NCBI RefSeq assembly: GCF_003892345.1
Contig: NZ_RRUE01000001.1
Location: 527,008 to 591,007 of the forward strand
From: Lautropia dentalis
GTDB taxonomy: Bacteria > Pseudomonadota > Gammaproteobacteria > Burkholderiales > Burkholderiaceae_E
DNA length: 64,000 bases
Direction: 5' to 3'
The notes under the pieces were generated by a model, which was given only the letters and a program-made list of their open reading frames with translations, was not told the origin of the DNA and made no database searches. How positions within the stretch are numbered: the first letter of the stretch is position 1; the number at the start of each line of letters is the position of its first letter. Positions 28,501 to 38,266 of this stretch are shown one piece after another. A program made the position numbers and the translations under genes.

Positions 28501-31500
28501 CGCCGGGCTGCCAGGCACTGGCGTCGTGTTCGGCGGCCATGAGCAGGTTTTCCCCCGTGGATGCCGGGACGGCGTATGGATTGCCACGGCCGGACGGGGC
28601 GTCGTCAGGCTGGCTGGTGCCGTCCCCGGTTGCTGCGCCCGTCACTGCACTGGTCGACGCCTCGTTCGCGGGAACGGTAGCCCTGTCCGGGGCGCCTCGA
28701 GCTGCTGGCGTCGCGTCCGTGTCCCTCTGCCGTGGTGCCTGCGCGGCCAGCTTCTGCAGCTCGTCCCGGTGTGTGCGCAGCGCCCGGCCGGTGAAGGAAT
28801 CGGGGGTGGCCGCCACCTGTTCGGGCGTGCCGGTGGCCACGACGGTGCCGCCGTGGTCGCCCCCGCCCGGGCCGAGGTCGATCAGCCAGTCGGCGGCCTC
28901 GATGAGGTCGAGGTTGTGCTCGATGACCAGCACCGAGTTGCCGGCGTGCTGCAGCGAGCGCAGGGCGCGCAGCAGGCGGGCGATGTCGTCGAAGTGCAGA
29001 CCGGTGGTGGGTTCGTCGAAAAGGTAGAGGGTGCCGCCGGCATGGGGGCGCCGGCCGCTGCGGGCACCACGCTTGCGGGCCTGTTCGGCGGCTTCGGCCA
29101 GAAAGCCGGCCAGCTTCAGGCGCTGGGCCTCGCCACCGGACAGGGTGGGGACGGGCTGGCCCAGTTTGAGATAGTCGAGGCCCACGTCGGCCAGCGGCTG
29201 CAGGCGGCGCTGGATGTCGGGATGGGCACTGAAGAAGTCGACGGCCTGGCGCACGGTCATGTCGAGCACATCGACGATGTTCGCCTCGACCGGGCGGGCC
29301 ATGGCGGTGCCGTCGCTGCGGCCGCGGATGCGCACGTCTTGGATTTCGGGGCGGAAACGCCTGCCGTCGCAGTCGGGGCAGCGCAGGTAGACGTCGGAGA
29401 GGAACTGCATCTCGACGTGTTCGAAGCCGTTGCCTCCGCAGGTGGGGCAGCGGCCGTCGCCGCTGTTGAAGCTGAAGACGCCGGCGGTGTAGCCGCGTTC
29501 ATGGGCCAGGTCGGTGGCGGCGAACTGCTTGCGGATCAGGTCGAAGGCGCCTACATAGCTGACCGGGTTGCTGCGGGTGGTCTTGCCGATGGGCGACTGG
29601 TCGACGAAAACGACGCTGTCGATCTGCTTCTCGCCGGTCAGCCGCCGGTATTCGCCCGGGGCCTCGGTGGGCAGGCCCTGGGCCTTGAGCAGCGCCGGCA
29701 GCAGCACGTCCTGCATCAGCGTGGACTTGCCGCTGCCGGACACACCGGTCAACGCCACCAGGCGACCGAGCGGGATGTCGACATCGATGTCCTTGAGATT
29801 GTGGGCACGCACGCCTTCGAGGCGCAGGCGCGGGGTGGCGGCGTCCACGGATTCGTGCTGGCCGGACGAGACCTGCCGGCGGCCGGCCAGGTAGTCGGCG
29901 GTGAGCGTTTCTGCGGCGGGCAGGGCGCTGGCCGGCCCGTCGAACACGATGTGGCCGCCGCGTTCGCCCGGACCGGGGCCGATGTCGATGATGCGCTCGG
30001 CGGCGAACATCACCTGCGGGTCGTGTTCGACCACCACCAGCGAATTGCCGGCATCCCGCAGCCGCTGCATGATGGCGATGATGCGGTCCATGTCGCGCGG
30101 GTGCAGGCCGATGGACGGTTCGTCGAGAATGAACAGCGTGTTGACCAGCGAGGTGCCCAGGGCGGTGGTGAGGTTGATGCGCTGCACCTCGCCGCCCGAG
30201 AGCGTGCGGGACTGGCGGTCCAGCGTGAGGTAATCCAGCCCCACGTCGTGCAGGAAGCGCAGGCGGGTGCGGATTTCGGTCATCAGCAGGTCGGTGGCCT
30301 CGTCCAGCGGCGCGGGCAGGTGCAGGCCGGCCATCAGCCGGTGGAGCCGGTCGATGGGCAGCAGCATGATGTCGTGCACGGTCAGGCCGGGCAGGGCCTC
30401 GAGCTGGGCATCGGTCCACTGGGTGCCCATCGGGCGGAAGCGCCGGTAGGGGCCGGTGGTGGTGTTCCGGCCGGAGGTGGCCGAACGGGTCACGGACTTG
30501 CCGTTCTGGCCGGCGTGTTTACCGGCGTCCGGGGCTGCTTCCGCTTCGGTATCGGCCTGCCCGTGTGCCGGGCCTGCGTCTGCGGGTGCAAAGGCCAGCG
30601 CGGCGTCCTCTTCATTGCCCACCCGCCACAGCAGCGCTTCGGGCTTGAGGCGGGCGCCCTCGCAGGCCGGGCAGGGCGTGTAGGAGCGGTACTTGGAGAG
30701 CAGCACCCGGATGTGCATCTTGTACGCCTTGCTTTCCAGCCAGGTGAAGAAGTTGCGGATGCCGTACCACTGGCGCTTCCAGTCGCCCGTCCAGTGCGGG
30801 TCACCGTCGATGACCCAGCGCCGGTCGGCCTCCGGCAGCTCGTCCCAGGGGCGGTAGAGGTCGATGCCGGCGGCATCGCCGTATTTCATCAGTTCGGCCT
30901 GGGCCTCCTTGAAGCTGGGGGTCTGCCAGGGCTTGACGGCCCCCTCGGCCAGCGACCTGCTGCCGTCGGGAATGACCAGGCCCAGGTCCAGCCCGATGAC
31001 GCGGCCGAAGCCCTTGCAGGTCTCGCAGGCACCCAGCGGCGAGTTGAAGGAAAAGAGGCTGGGGCTGGGCGGCTGGTAGCGGATGTCGCAGGTGGCGCAG
31101 GCAAAGCTGTTGCTGAATGCCCAGCGTGCCTGTTCGTTGCCTTCGTCGTCCAGCGCGATGACGGTCAGGCGGCCATGACCGCGTTCGAGCGCCGCTTCGA
31201 GGCTGCCGGCCAGCCGGTCTTCGGTGACATTGCCGAGGCGGAAGCGGTCGGCCACGACGGTCAGCCGCAGGGCGGGCGAGGAAGGCGCCCTGGCGGATTT
31301 CTTCCGGGCGGCGGGTCTGGTGGAGGCTTCTGCACCGGCGTCCGTGCCTGCGCCAGCCGGCGTATCGTGGATGGTTTTCGTGGCGGCTGCCGCTGTCCGG
31401 GAAGCGGCCGCTGTCTGGGTGGCGGATGTGGTACTGGTCTTCCTGCCGGCCGGTTTTTTGCCACGCCGGCTTTTGCCCTCCGCGGCGGGCTCCGGCGGCA

Positions 31501-32161
31501 GCACCTCCCGCGCGTGGATGCGGGTGTAGCCCTGGGCCTGCAGCTGGTCCAGCGCCTCCTGTTCGCTGAAGCCGGCCGGTACGTGCACGGGGAAGGTGAC
31601 GAGCAGGCGCGGATCGTTCAGGCCGGCCGTGCGGTTGTGCAGGGCGGCGGTGATGCTGGCCACGTCATCCTTGCGTACCGGCTGGGCGCACTGCCGGCAG
31701 TACAGCGTGGCGGCGTGGGCCATCAGCAGCTTCAGGTGGTCGTTCAGCTCGGTCATCGTGCCCACGGTGGAGCGCGAGGTGCGGACCGGGTTGGTCTGGT
31801 CGATGGCGATGGCCGGCGGGACGCCGTCGATGCTGTCCACCTGCGGCCGGTCCATGCGGTCGAGGAACTGGCGGGCGTAGGCGGAGAAGGTTTCCACATA
31901 GCGCCGCTGGCCCTCGGCATAGAGGGTGTCGAACACGAGCGATGACTTGCCGCTGCCCGACACCCCGGTGACCACCACCAGCTGCCCGGTGGGGATATCC
32001 AGGTCCAGGTTCTTCAGGTTGTTCTGCCGGGCACCGCGGATGCGGATGGGCACGTGCGGGGCGGCAGGCTGGTGTGTTGCGGTGGGCGAAGTGGCGTCGG
32101 AGGTCACGGCAGGGATGGGCAGAAGGGCGGATGGGGCCAGCGCGGGGGCGAATGCGTCCAT
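25577..32161 (-). CDS. uvrA: Double-length excinuclease ABC subunit A (fused tandem UvrA)
   Basis: 2194 residues, two complete UvrA modules in one chain (usual UvrA about 940). UvrA is the damage-sensing ATPase of nucleotide excision repair and works as a dimer with UvrB; a fused dimer is known in some betaproteobacteria. Four Walker A loops (GVSGSGKS) at about residues 66, 805, 1255 and 1783; four [16 protein letters not shown] signatures; CxxC zinc pairs in each module ([40 protein letters not shown]). Inserted or linking low-complexity segments: about 227-297, 520-573, 1135-1213 (between modules) and the C-terminal 85 residues. The ATG at 32161 is the first one close to the fold; upstream codons are not family-like. 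Confidence 0.95.
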   Translation of the reverse strand: MDAFAPALAPSALLPIPAVTSDATSPTATHQPAAPHVPIRIRGARQNNLKNLDLDIPTGQLVVVTGVSGSGKSSLVFDTLYAEGQRRYVETFSAYARQFLDRMDRPQVDSIDGVPPAIAIDQTNPVRTSRSTVGTMTELNDHLKLLMAHAATLYCRQCAQPVRKDDVASITAALHNRTAGLNDPRLLVTFPVHVPAGFSEQEALDQLQAQGYTRIHAREVLPPEPAAEGKSRRGKKPAGRKTSTTSATQTAAASRTAAAATKTIHDTPAGAGTDAGAEASTRPAARKKSARAPSSPALRLTVVADRFRLGNVTEDRLAGSLEAALERGHGRLTVIALDDEGNEQARWAFSNSFACATCDIRYQPPSPSLFSFNSPLGACETCKGFGRVIGLDLGLVIPDGSRSLAEGAVKPWQTPSFKEAQAELMKYGDAAGIDLYRPWDELPEADRRWVIDGDPHWTGDWKRQWYGIRNFFTWLESKAYKMHIRVLLSKYRSYTPCPACEGARLKPEALLWRVGNEEDAALAFAPADAGPAHGQADTEAEAAPDAGKHAGQNGKSVTRSATSGRNTTTGPYRRFRPMGTQWTDAQLEALPGLTVHDIMLLPIDRLHRLMAGLHLPAPLDEATDLLMTEIRTRLRFLHDVGLDYLTLDRQSRTLSGGEVQRINLTTALGTSLVNTLFILDEPSIGLHPRDMDRIIAIMQRLRDAGNSLVVVEHDPQVMFAAERIIDIGPGPGERGGHIVFDGPASALPAAETLTADYLAGRRQVSSGQHESVDAATPRLRLEGVRAHNLKDIDVDIPLGRLVALTGVSGSGKSTLMQDVLLPALLKAQGLPTEAPGEYRRLTGEKQIDSVVFVDQSPIGKTTRSNPVSYVGAFDLIRKQFAATDLAHERGYTAGVFSFNSGDGRCPTCGGNGFEHVEMQFLSDVYLRCPDCDGRRFRPEIQDVRIRGRSDGTAMARPVEANIVDVLDMTVRQAVDFFSAHPDIQRRLQPLADVGLDYLKLGQPVPTLSGGEAQRLKLAGFLAEAAEQARKRGARSGRRPHAGGTLYLFDEPTTGLHFDDIARLLRALRSLQHAGNSVLVIEHNLDLIEAADWLIDLGPGGGDHGGTVVATGTPEQVAATPDSFTGRALRTHRDELQKLAAQAPRQRDTDATPAARGAPDRATVPANEASTSAVTGAATGDGTSQPDDAPSGRGNPYAVPASTGENLLMAAEHDASAWQPGALRERAHHAILVHGAREHNLKNIDVDIPRDRLTVITGVSGSGKSTLAFDVVFGEGQRRYLESLNAYARQFVQPASRPDVDGVYGIPPTVAIEQRTSRGGRKSTVATLTEIHHFLRLLYQKLGTQYCPNDETPIEAQSFDSIAARIQRDYRNRRIGLLAPLVVGRKGVYTDLAKWARGKGYPMLRVDGRFLPTQGFPRIDRYIEHNIELPVADLTITPEAETELRTHLLTTLQHGKGVVMLLEDVDRLQQDIDTPLKTVLFSTKRACSHCGTSYPELDPRTFSFNAKQGWCPGCLGTGLRIIGRIRADELTPGLEGETDAGVTYSDEPCPVCHGQRLNPMALHVRIGDQSIADVTAQSVLEARQWVETAGKRFDRRQQEIASGILDEIRNRLSFLIDVGLGYLTLDRAAPTLSGGEAQRIRLAGQLGSNLQGVCYVLDEPTIGLHPRDNRLLLETLDRLRHKGNTLLVVEHDEETIARADHVIDIGPGAGRLGGRIIASGTLPQIEANPDSLTGRYLAHPPALPDHARRPVDSHTPSLALHGAHLHNLQDASARVPLKRLTVVTGVSGSGKSTFARDVLLDALQRRLGGDRGRLPHCASLDGWQGIQRVLEVDQTPIGKTPRSTPATYIGFWDAIRRLFADTSEARLRGYTASRFSFNTAGGRCPACEGQGVRTIEMNFLPDVRILCDVCHGGRFDPETNQVRLNGRSIADVLQMTVDEALEFFAPWRSIAHPLQLLQDVGLGYLTLGQQSPTLSGGEAQRIKLVTELAKVRALTEHADPLREAKAQATARARARRAGHTGDVEDGGTFYVLDEPTVGLHMADVEKLLHVMHRLVDAGNTLLVIEHNQNIWAEADWIIDIGPEGGTAGGQVVAEGPPAQLARSRKTHTGRLLAEFLAAHRSSQSSRPSQLDQVSQSRQTGQPAGEASPSRRTAGSRKTAKSRKTATAHETSAPDTDRTAAPRKPARRPAPATSQE

Positions 32162-32529
32162 GACGGGCGCTGGTGCCCGGCCAGCCGCAAAATGGCAGAA
32201 TGGGCCTCTTCCAGATGGCGCCGGGCAGCGAAGGATCAATGGTAGTGGATGGCGCGTGTCATGCATCTGGGGGCCGGTCTTGCAGTGGGCAGGTTCGTTC
32301 CGGCAATGGACGGGTCCATTCCGGCAATGGCAGTTTTCCCATGCGGGTAACGGAGAAGTCCATGTCGGCAACGGGAAGACCCACGACACGCTCTAGAATC
32401 GGGGCATCGCCACCGGCGGTGCCTTCGGGTGCTTTTCCAGTCCGCGCCCAGCACGCCCGCAGGCTGCCCAGGGGGCGATGCGGCGCCAGAACGCTGCTTT
32501 CAAACATCATGCTCACAAAGGAGATGACC
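32162..32529. other. 368-bp divergent gap uvrA / ridA
   Basis: Contains degenerate tandem units of about 21 bp with CCATTCCGGCAATGG around 32285-32380. Promoters for both genes must be here. No LexA box of the CTG-N10-CAG type was recognised. Confidence 0.4.
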
Positions 32530-32910
32530 ATGGCTGTTCCCGTTTCCACACCGAACGCACCGGCCGCACTGGGGCCGTACTCGCAGGCCGTCCGTGCTGG
32601 CAACACGGTGTATCTGTCCGGCCAGATTCCGCTCGACCCGGCCACGGGCGAGCTGGTCAGCGGTGGCTTCGAAGCCCAGGTGCACCAGTCCTTCCGCAAC
32701 TTGAAGGCCGTGGTCGAGGCCGCGGGCGGCCATCTGGGCCAGGTGGTGCGTCTGGGGCTGTTCCTCACCGATCTGGCCCAGTTTGCCACGGTCAACACCA
32801 TCATGGCCGAATACTTCCAGGCGCCGTATCCGGCCCGCTCGACCATTCAGGTGGCGGCGCTGCCCAAGGGGGCGCCATTCGAAGTCGAGGCAACGCTGGT
32901 ACTCGAATGA
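32530..32910 (+). CDS. ridA: RidA enamine/imine deaminase
   Basis: 126 residues, RidA/YjgF family. Hydrolyses reactive 2-aminoacrylate and related imines released by PLP enzymes. Conserved R103 ([10 protein letters not shown]), G31 ([10 protein letters not shown]) and the C-terminal PFEVEATLV are present. AGGAG (32519-32523) abuts an ATG at 32524, so the ATG at 32530 ([10 protein letters not shown]), 6 bases further on, is the start. It precedes recG on the same strand, 193 bp away. Confidence 0.95.
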   Translation: MAVPVSTPNAPAALGPYSQAVRAGNTVYLSGQIPLDPATGELVSGGFEAQVHQSFRNLKAVVEAAGGHLGQVVRLGLFLTDLAQFATVNTIMAEYFQAPYPARSTIQVAALPKGAPFEVEATLVLE

Positions 32911-33103
32911 GGCATTTGCCAGGCAGGCTGGTGCACCGAAGCCTCGCGTGCCGCGGCCTGCCGTGGCCGGAAGGTGATGCGCTTTCCGTTGCCGGTGGCG
33001 CTGACGGATGGCGAGGGGGGCAACGCCACGTCAGAGGCCACGGCAGGGCATGCCAGCAGGCTGAAAGGGCTGCGCAGCCGTGGTGAACGAAACCCGCAAG
33101 GGC

Positions 33104-35659
33104 ATGAATCAGCGGCACCCTGCGGGCGGTGATGCCGCGCCTGCCGTGTCCATGCCGAAGAAGACCGCGCGGGGAGGCGGGGCGGGCGAACCTGCCGGGC
33201 CAACCCCGAAACCTGCCGAATCCACCCCGAAGAAGGGCCGTGTCCAGGGAGGGCGGCGTTCGGCCGCTGGTCTGCTGGCCAAACTGGGGCTGCACGGGCC
33301 GGACGATCTGGTCCTGCACCTGCCGCTGCGCTACGAGGACGAGACCCGGCTGGTGCCGATGGCGTCGCTGGTGCATGGTGCCTCGGCCCAGATCCAGGGA
33401 ACCGTCACCCGTGCGGAGGTGACGCGGGGCCGGCGCATGCTGCAGGTCTGGGTCAGCGATGGCACGGACGAGCTGCAGCTGCGCTTTCTGCACTTCTACC
33501 CCTCGCAGCTGGTCCAGCTGCAGCCCGGGCGGCTGATCCGTGCCTTCGGCGAGCTGCGGGTGAGCCTGTTTGCGCGCGAGATGGTGCATCCGCGCTACCG
33601 GGTGGTGAGCGAGGACACGCCGCTGCCCGACCGGCTGACGCCCATCTACCCGACCGTGGCCGGACTGGGGCAGGGCACGCTGCGCCGGGAGATCGACCGT
33701 GCGCTGGCCGAATGCCGCTGGCAGGACACGCTGCCCACGACACTGCTGCTGCGGTTGCTGGGGGAGGATGTACATGCCATGCCAGCCGTGCCGGCAACAC
33801 CGCCGGCACCGTCTCCAGCGGGAGCACCTTTGGCCATGTCGCGAGCGTCTGCCAGGCGGGGTGCGTCCGGGGCGCCGGCTACGGCCCATGCAGGCACAGC
33901 CGTGCCTGGTCGTGGTGCATCGGAAGGGGGGCCGTACGGTGTCTCACCCATGGTGCGGAGACTGCTGGCCAGTCTGCCGTCATTGCCGGATGCGCTGCGC
34001 GAGATTCACCATCCCCCACCGGGCACCGATTTGCAGGCGCTGCTCGAGCGTGAGACGCCGGCCTGCCAGCGGGTGATTCTGGAAGAGCTGGTGGCGCAGC
34101 AGCTGTCGCTGAAGCGGGCACGGGCGCTGCGGGCCGGCCAGCGGGGCGAACCCCTGCGCGATCGCGGCGGCGAGCAGAAGCTGCTGGCCACGCTGCCCTT
34201 TGCGCTGACTGGTGCCCAGGAGCGGGTGCGCAACGAGATCGCCGCCGATCTGGCCCGTCCCCAGCCGATGAACCGGCTGCTTCAGGGCGATGTGGGCAGT
34301 GGCAAGACGGTGATCGCCGCGCTGGCGGCCATGGTGGCCGTGGGCTCGGGCCGGCAGGCCACGCTGATGGCCCCCACCGAGATTCTGGCGCGCCAGCACT
34401 ACGAGCGTCTGCAGCCCTGGCTGGAACCGCTGGGCGTGCGGGTGGGCTGGCTGGCCGGTTCGCTGTCGGCCGGGGCCAAGCGGCAGATCAGGCAGGCCGT
34501 GGCCGCCGGCGAGGTGGATGTGCTGATTGGCACCCATGCGCTGATCGAGGATTCGGTGGTGTTTCCGCGGCTGGCGCTGGCCATCGTCGACGAACAGCAT
34601 CGCTTCGGCGTGGCCCAGCGGCTGGCGCTGCGGGGAGAGCGTCCGGAAACTGCGTTACCCGTCACCGGTGATGCCGGTGGCCAGGGTATTGCTGTCAGCG
34701 GTCCGGGCACTCATGCCCGTAACCAGGGTACTACTGCCGGTGATCAGCGTATTGCTGCCGGTGGCCAGGGAATCGCTGCAGGTACGACGGTCGGAACCCC
34801 CGACGCAGGAAGTGCGCAGGGTGCCGGGCAGACCATCCTGCCCCATCAGCTGATGATGACTGCCACCCCCATTCCGCGCACGCTGGCCATGACCTTCTAT
34901 GCCGATCTCGATGTGTCGGTGATCGACGAGCTGCCGCCGGGCCGCCAGCCCGTGACGACCAAACTGATTGCCGATGGCCGGCGCGAGCAGGTGGTCGAGA
35001 ACGTCGGCCGCTGGGTGGCCGACGGCAAACAGGCGTACTGGGTGTGCCCGCTGGTGGAGGAATCGGAGGCGCTGGACCTGCAGAACGCCATCGACACCCA
35101 GGCCCAGCTGGCCGAAGCGCTGCCGCAGGTGCGTACCGGGCTGGTGCATGGCCGCATGTCCGCCTCCGACAAGGATGCCGTGATGACGGCCTTCAAGGCC
35201 GGTGACATCGACCTGCTGGTGGCCACCACAGTGATCGAGGTGGGGGTGGACGTGCCCAACGCCAGCCTGATGGTGATCGAGCACGCCGAACGCTTTGGCC
35301 TGTCGCAGCTGCACCAGCTGCGCGGCCGGGTAGGCCGGGGTACCGCCCAGAGCCTGTGTGTGCTGCTCTACCGCCATCCGCCCGGACAGATCGCCCGCGA
35401 GCGGCTGGCCACCATGCGCGCCACCCAGGATGGTTTCGAGATCGCCCGGCGCGACCTGGAACTGCGCGGTCCGGGCGAGCTGCTGGGAGCACGCCAGTCC
35501 GGCGCCATGCTGCTGCGCTTTGCCGATCTGGGGCGCGATGCGCCGCTGGTGGACGTGGCCCATGCCCTGGCCGACCGGCTGCTGGCCGATGCACCGGAGG
35601 TGGTGGACGCCCACCTGGACCGCTGGCTGCGGCGACGGGAGCGGTATCTGGATGCTTGA
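33104..35659 (+). CDS. recG: ATP-dependent DNA helicase RecG
   Basis: 851 residues (E. coli 693). Rewinds stalled forks and branch-migrates Holliday junctions. An N-terminal wedge/OB domain is followed by helicase motifs: I GDVGSGKT (395-402), II DEQHRFG (496), III MTATPIPRTLAMTF, V TVIEVGVDVPNA, VI QLRGRVGRG. Two low-complexity insertions: about 224-283, between wedge and helicase core (AMPAVPATPPAPSPAGA), and about 513-579, between motifs II and III, made of GGQGIA / DQRIAAG repeats where E. coli has only a few residues. Start uncertain: ATG at 33104 chosen, GTG at 33080 possible. Downstream lie a fold-back element and oxyR; recG and oxyR are neighbours in other proteobacteria too. Confidence 0.95.
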   Translation: MNQRHPAGGDAAPAVSMPKKTARGGGAGEPAGPTPKPAESTPKKGRVQGGRRSAAGLLAKLGLHGPDDLVLHLPLRYEDETRLVPMASLVHGASAQIQGTVTRAEVTRGRRMLQVWVSDGTDELQLRFLHFYPSQLVQLQPGRLIRAFGELRVSLFAREMVHPRYRVVSEDTPLPDRLTPIYPTVAGLGQGTLRREIDRALAECRWQDTLPTTLLLRLLGEDVHAMPAVPATPPAPSPAGAPLAMSRASARRGASGAPATAHAGTAVPGRGASEGGPYGVSPMVRRLLASLPSLPDALREIHHPPPGTDLQALLERETPACQRVILEELVAQQLSLKRARALRAGQRGEPLRDRGGEQKLLATLPFALTGAQERVRNEIAADLARPQPMNRLLQGDVGSGKTVIAALAAMVAVGSGRQATLMAPTEILARQHYERLQPWLEPLGVRVGWLAGSLSAGAKRQIRQAVAAGEVDVLIGTHALIEDSVVFPRLALAIVDEQHRFGVAQRLALRGERPETALPVTGDAGGQGIAVSGPGTHARNQGTTAGDQRIAAGGQGIAAGTTVGTPDAGSAQGAGQTILPHQLMMTATPIPRTLAMTFYADLDVSVIDELPPGRQPVTTKLIADGRREQVVENVGRWVADGKQAYWVCPLVEESEALDLQNAIDTQAQLAEALPQVRTGLVHGRMSASDKDAVMTAFKAGDIDLLVATTVIEVGVDVPNASLMVIEHAERFGLSQLHQLRGRVGRGTAQSLCVLLYRHPPGQIARERLATMRATQDGFEIARRDLELRGPGELLGARQSGAMLLRFADLGRDAPLVDVAHALADRLLADAPEVVDAHLDRWLRRRERYLDA

Positions 35660-35822
35660 GGGAGCCTCTGCAAAAGTCCTGCGGCACTTTGGCTCCCATG
35701 ATCGGGCGATCCAGTGCGTTGCCATTTGCCGCCAATAGCCCTGCTATTGCCGCCAAATGGCGCCTTCTTGCTCATCCCGATCCTGGGCCCAAAGCGCGCG
35801 CAGACTTTTGCAGAGGCTCCCT
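35659..35822. repeat. Fold-back element family 2, full copy
   Basis: Starts at the recG stop. AGGGAGCCTCTGCAAAAGTC at the left end pairs exactly with GACTTTTGCAGAGGCTCCCT at the right end (35803-35822). Pairing continues with mismatches through CTTTGG/CCAAAG, CCCA/TGGG and GATCGGG/CCCGATC. A central hairpin at about 35720-35760 pairs GCCATTTGCCG...CAATAGC with GCTATTG...CAAATGGC. Half copies lie at 50393-50467 and 57641-57699. Confidence 0.88.
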
Positions 35823-35856
35823 GAGTGCTGGTGACTATTCCGATGGTGGCATGGGA

Positions 35857-35862
35857 TAGAAT
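35857..35862 (+). promoter_or_regulatory. Candidate oxyR -10 box close to the ATG
   Basis: TAGAAT lies 6 bp before the oxyR ATG (35869), with no Shine-Dalgarno sequence visible. If used, transcription would start at or next to the ATG, giving a leaderless message. The -35 match is poor (GTGACT region near 35831). Confidence 0.35.
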
Positions 35863-35868
35863 TCCTCT

Positions 35869-36852
35869 ATGACATTGACCGAACTGAAATACATCGTGGC
35901 GGTGGCCCGTGAGCGCCACTTCGGCCGGGCCGCCGAAGCGTGTTTCGTGAGCCAGCCGACCCTGTCCGTGGCCATCAAGAAGCTGGAAGACGAGCTGGAA
36001 GTGCAGCTCTTCGAGCGGGGCAACGTGGAGGTGAGCATCACCCCGGTGGGCGAGCGCATCGTCGAACAGGCCCAGCGTGTGCTGGAAGAATCCGCCACCA
36101 TCCGCGAGATCGCCAAGGAAGGCAAAGATCCGCGCAACGGCCCGCTGCGGCTGGGGGTCATCCACACCATCGGTCCGTACCTGCTGCCCCGGCTGGTGCC
36201 CGCCATGCTGAAGGCCGTGCCGCAGATGCCGCTGCTGCTGCAGGAAGGGCTGACCGCCAAGCTGCTCGAGGCCCTGAAGCTGGGTGAGATCGACGTGGCC
36301 GTGGTGGCCGAGCCGCTGCCCATTCCGGGCATCATGTCGTGGCCCGTGTACGACGAACCCTTCGCGGTGGTGGTCCCCAACCATCACCCGTGGGCGCAGC
36401 GCGACGCGGTGGCCTCCACCGAACTGCAGGAACAGACCATGCTGCTGCTGGGTGCCGGTCACTGCTTCCGCGACCAGGTGCTGAAGGTCTGCCCGGAACT
36501 GTCGCGCTACGCCGCCACCAGCGCCGGCATCCAGAAAACCTTCGAGGGTTCGTCGCTGGAAACCATTCGCCACATGGTGGCCTCGGGCATCGGCATCACT
36601 GTCGTGCCGTGGACGGCCATACCGGCTGGCATCGAGCCGGGCGTCAAGGACAGGAACAGTGATGGCTGGCTGACCTACGTGCCGTTTGCCGGCGAGCCAC
36701 CGGTGCGGCAGGTGATGCTGGTCTGGCGCAAGAGCTTTGGCCGGGTGGAAGCGGTGGAAGAGCTGTACCACTGTCTGGCGAAGCTGCCGCAGCCGGGCGT
36801 GAAGCCGCTGGAGGTGCCGGAGCCGCTGTCGCTGATGACGGTGCCGGTGTGA
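35869..36852 (+). CDS. oxyR: Hydrogen peroxide sensor OxyR
   Basis: 327-residue LysR-family regulator. The two redox cysteines fall at the same numbers as in E. coli, C199 and C208 (LLGAGHCFRDQVLKVCPEL). N-terminal helix-turn-helix HFGRAAEACFVSQPTLSVAI (17-36). When peroxide forms the C199-C208 disulfide, OxyR activates catalase, peroxidase and related genes. It directly follows the fold-back element behind recG. No insertion. The ATG at 35869 is fixed by the family N-terminus MTLTELKYIVAVA. Confidence 0.97.
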   Translation: MTLTELKYIVAVARERHFGRAAEACFVSQPTLSVAIKKLEDELEVQLFERGNVEVSITPVGERIVEQAQRVLEESATIREIAKEGKDPRNGPLRLGVIHTIGPYLLPRLVPAMLKAVPQMPLLLQEGLTAKLLEALKLGEIDVAVVAEPLPIPGIMSWPVYDEPFAVVVPNHHPWAQRDAVASTELQEQTMLLLGAGHCFRDQVLKVCPELSRYAATSAGIQKTFEGSSLETIRHMVASGIGITVVPWTAIPAGIEPGVKDRNSDGWLTYVPFAGEPPVRQVMLVWRKSFGRVEAVEELYHCLAKLPQPGVKPLEVPEPLSLMTVPV

Positions 36853-37048
36853 ACGTTGCGTTCATGTTTCTGGCCATATCCATCATGTCTGCTGGAGCAC
36901 CTCCACCATATTTCTGTGATGTTCCGGAGCACACGGGCCGGGTCGTTCCTTGCCACGGCATGTAGCGTTCCCTGGGGCTTGCACGAGCATTTGTGCACAC
37001 GAAGTATCCGGTTTCGGTATTCCCGGCGCATTTGGCGCCGGATTTTCC

Positions 37049-38119
37049 ATGGAAGCATGCACATTGAAAGATCTGAAATCCGTACAGGACAAAACCCTTT
37101 CCGCATCTTCGGTCCTGAACCAGATCGGCAACACCCCGCTGGTGGAGCTGGTGCACCTGCCCGGCCCCGACCTGCGGGCAGCGGGCGTGCGCGTGTTTGC
37201 CAAGCTGGAAGGCAACAATCCGGCCGGTTCGGTGAAGGATCGTCCGGCGCTGGCCATGATCGAGGCAGCCGAGGCGCGTGGCGACATCCGTCCCGGTGAC
37301 ACGCTGATCGAGGCCACCTCCGGCAATACCGGCATCGCGCTGGCCATGGTGGCGGCGGTGAAGGGCTATCGCATGGTGCTGATCATGCCCGAGAACCAGA
37401 CCATGGAACGCCGTCAGGCCATGGCAGCCTATGGCGCCGAACTGGTGCTGGTCAGCCGGGAGCAGGGCATGGAAGGCGCCCGCGATCTGGCGCTGGCCAT
37501 GCAGGCCGATGGCAAGGGGCGGGTGCTGGACCAGTTTGCCAACGACGACAACTGGCTGGCCCATTACCGGGGCACCGGCCCCGAAATCTGGCAGCAGACG
37601 GGCGGTGCGGTGACACATTTCGTCTCGGCCATGGGTACGACCGGCACCATCACCGGCGTGTCGCGCCATCTGAAGGAGATGGACGAGGGCGTGCAGATCA
37701 TCGGTGCGCAGCCGGAGGAGGGCTCGTCCATCGCCGGCATCCGTGCCTGGCCGGCCGGTTATGAACCGGCCATCCGCGCGAAGGCGCGCATCGACCGTGT
37801 GGTCGAAGTGAGCCAGCAGGCCGCCGAAGACACCATGCGCCGGCTGGCGCGGGAGGAGGGGATTTTCTGCGGCGTATCGTCGGGCGGTGCGGCGGCGATT
37901 GCGCTGCGGGTGGCGGCAGAGGCGGTGCGGGAGCGCAGGCTGGAGGCTGGTACCGCGGCGCGTGTGTCAGTGGAGAATGTGCTGCAGGACCAGACAGCCG
38001 GGGAAGCGGGCGTGTGGGGAGGGACGGCCCGCAGTGTCCGTGAGGGTGCCGTGAATGTGGTGTTCATCGTCTGCGACCGGGGGGACCGGTATCTGTCGAC
38101 CGGGGTGTTTGGGGGATAG
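37049..38119 (+). CDS. cysM: Cysteine synthase B (CysM)
   Basis: 356 residues (E. coli 303). PLP enzyme making cysteine from O-acetylserine and sulfide or thiosulfate. PLP lysine K63 in NNPAGSVKDRPA; phosphate-binding loop EATSGNTGIALAM; CysM-type SAMGTTGTITGVSRHL and QPEEGSSIAGIR. Odd feature: residues about 297-334 are a foreign-looking insertion (LEAGTAARVSVENVLQ and on to SVREGAVN) placed between ALRVAAEAV and the last conserved strand VVFIVCDRGDRYLSTGVFG, so the fold is resumed exactly. The start at 37049 is tentative; no strong ribosome-binding site is seen. Confidence 0.93.
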   Translation: MEACTLKDLKSVQDKTLSASSVLNQIGNTPLVELVHLPGPDLRAAGVRVFAKLEGNNPAGSVKDRPALAMIEAAEARGDIRPGDTLIEATSGNTGIALAMVAAVKGYRMVLIMPENQTMERRQAMAAYGAELVLVSREQGMEGARDLALAMQADGKGRVLDQFANDDNWLAHYRGTGPEIWQQTGGAVTHFVSAMGTTGTITGVSRHLKEMDEGVQIIGAQPEEGSSIAGIRAWPAGYEPAIRAKARIDRVVEVSQQAAEDTMRRLAREEGIFCGVSSGGAAAIALRVAAEAVRERRLEAGTAARVSVENVLQDQTAGEAGVWGGTARSVREGAVNVVFIVCDRGDRYLSTGVFGG

Positions 38120-38226
38120 TGACCATACGTCCTGGCCCGGAATCCAGACGACCTAAGCCAGATGGCCTGGCCGGATGGACAGGCGTGGCAGATTGCCTGC
38201 CCGTCTCTTGCCTGCGCTGATGAAAT

Positions 38227-38259
38227 GCCCGGGTCGGAACTACCTGCCCGGACCCGGGC
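38227..38259 (+). promoter_or_regulatory. Strong hairpin just before the Rpn-type gene
   Basis: GCCCGGGTC (38227-38235) and GACCCGGGC (38251-38259) form a perfect 9-bp stem with a 15-nt loop. It ends 7 bases before the ATG at 38267, where a ribosome-binding site would be expected. It may end the cysM message or limit translation of the following gene; there is no long U-run. Confidence 0.45.
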
Positions 38260-38266
38260 CTTTATC

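Noticed and set aside
27476-31945. 1489-codon open frame antisense to uvrA
   Set aside because: A shadow of GC-rich codon bias opposite a clearly conserved gene; composition is Gly/Val/Ala-rich with no family motifs.
38162-38266. Longer N-terminus for the Rpn-type protein (start at 38162)
   Set aside because: The extra residues are not family-like and would place a strong hairpin inside the coding sequence; the ATG at 38267 directly precedes the conserved domain.
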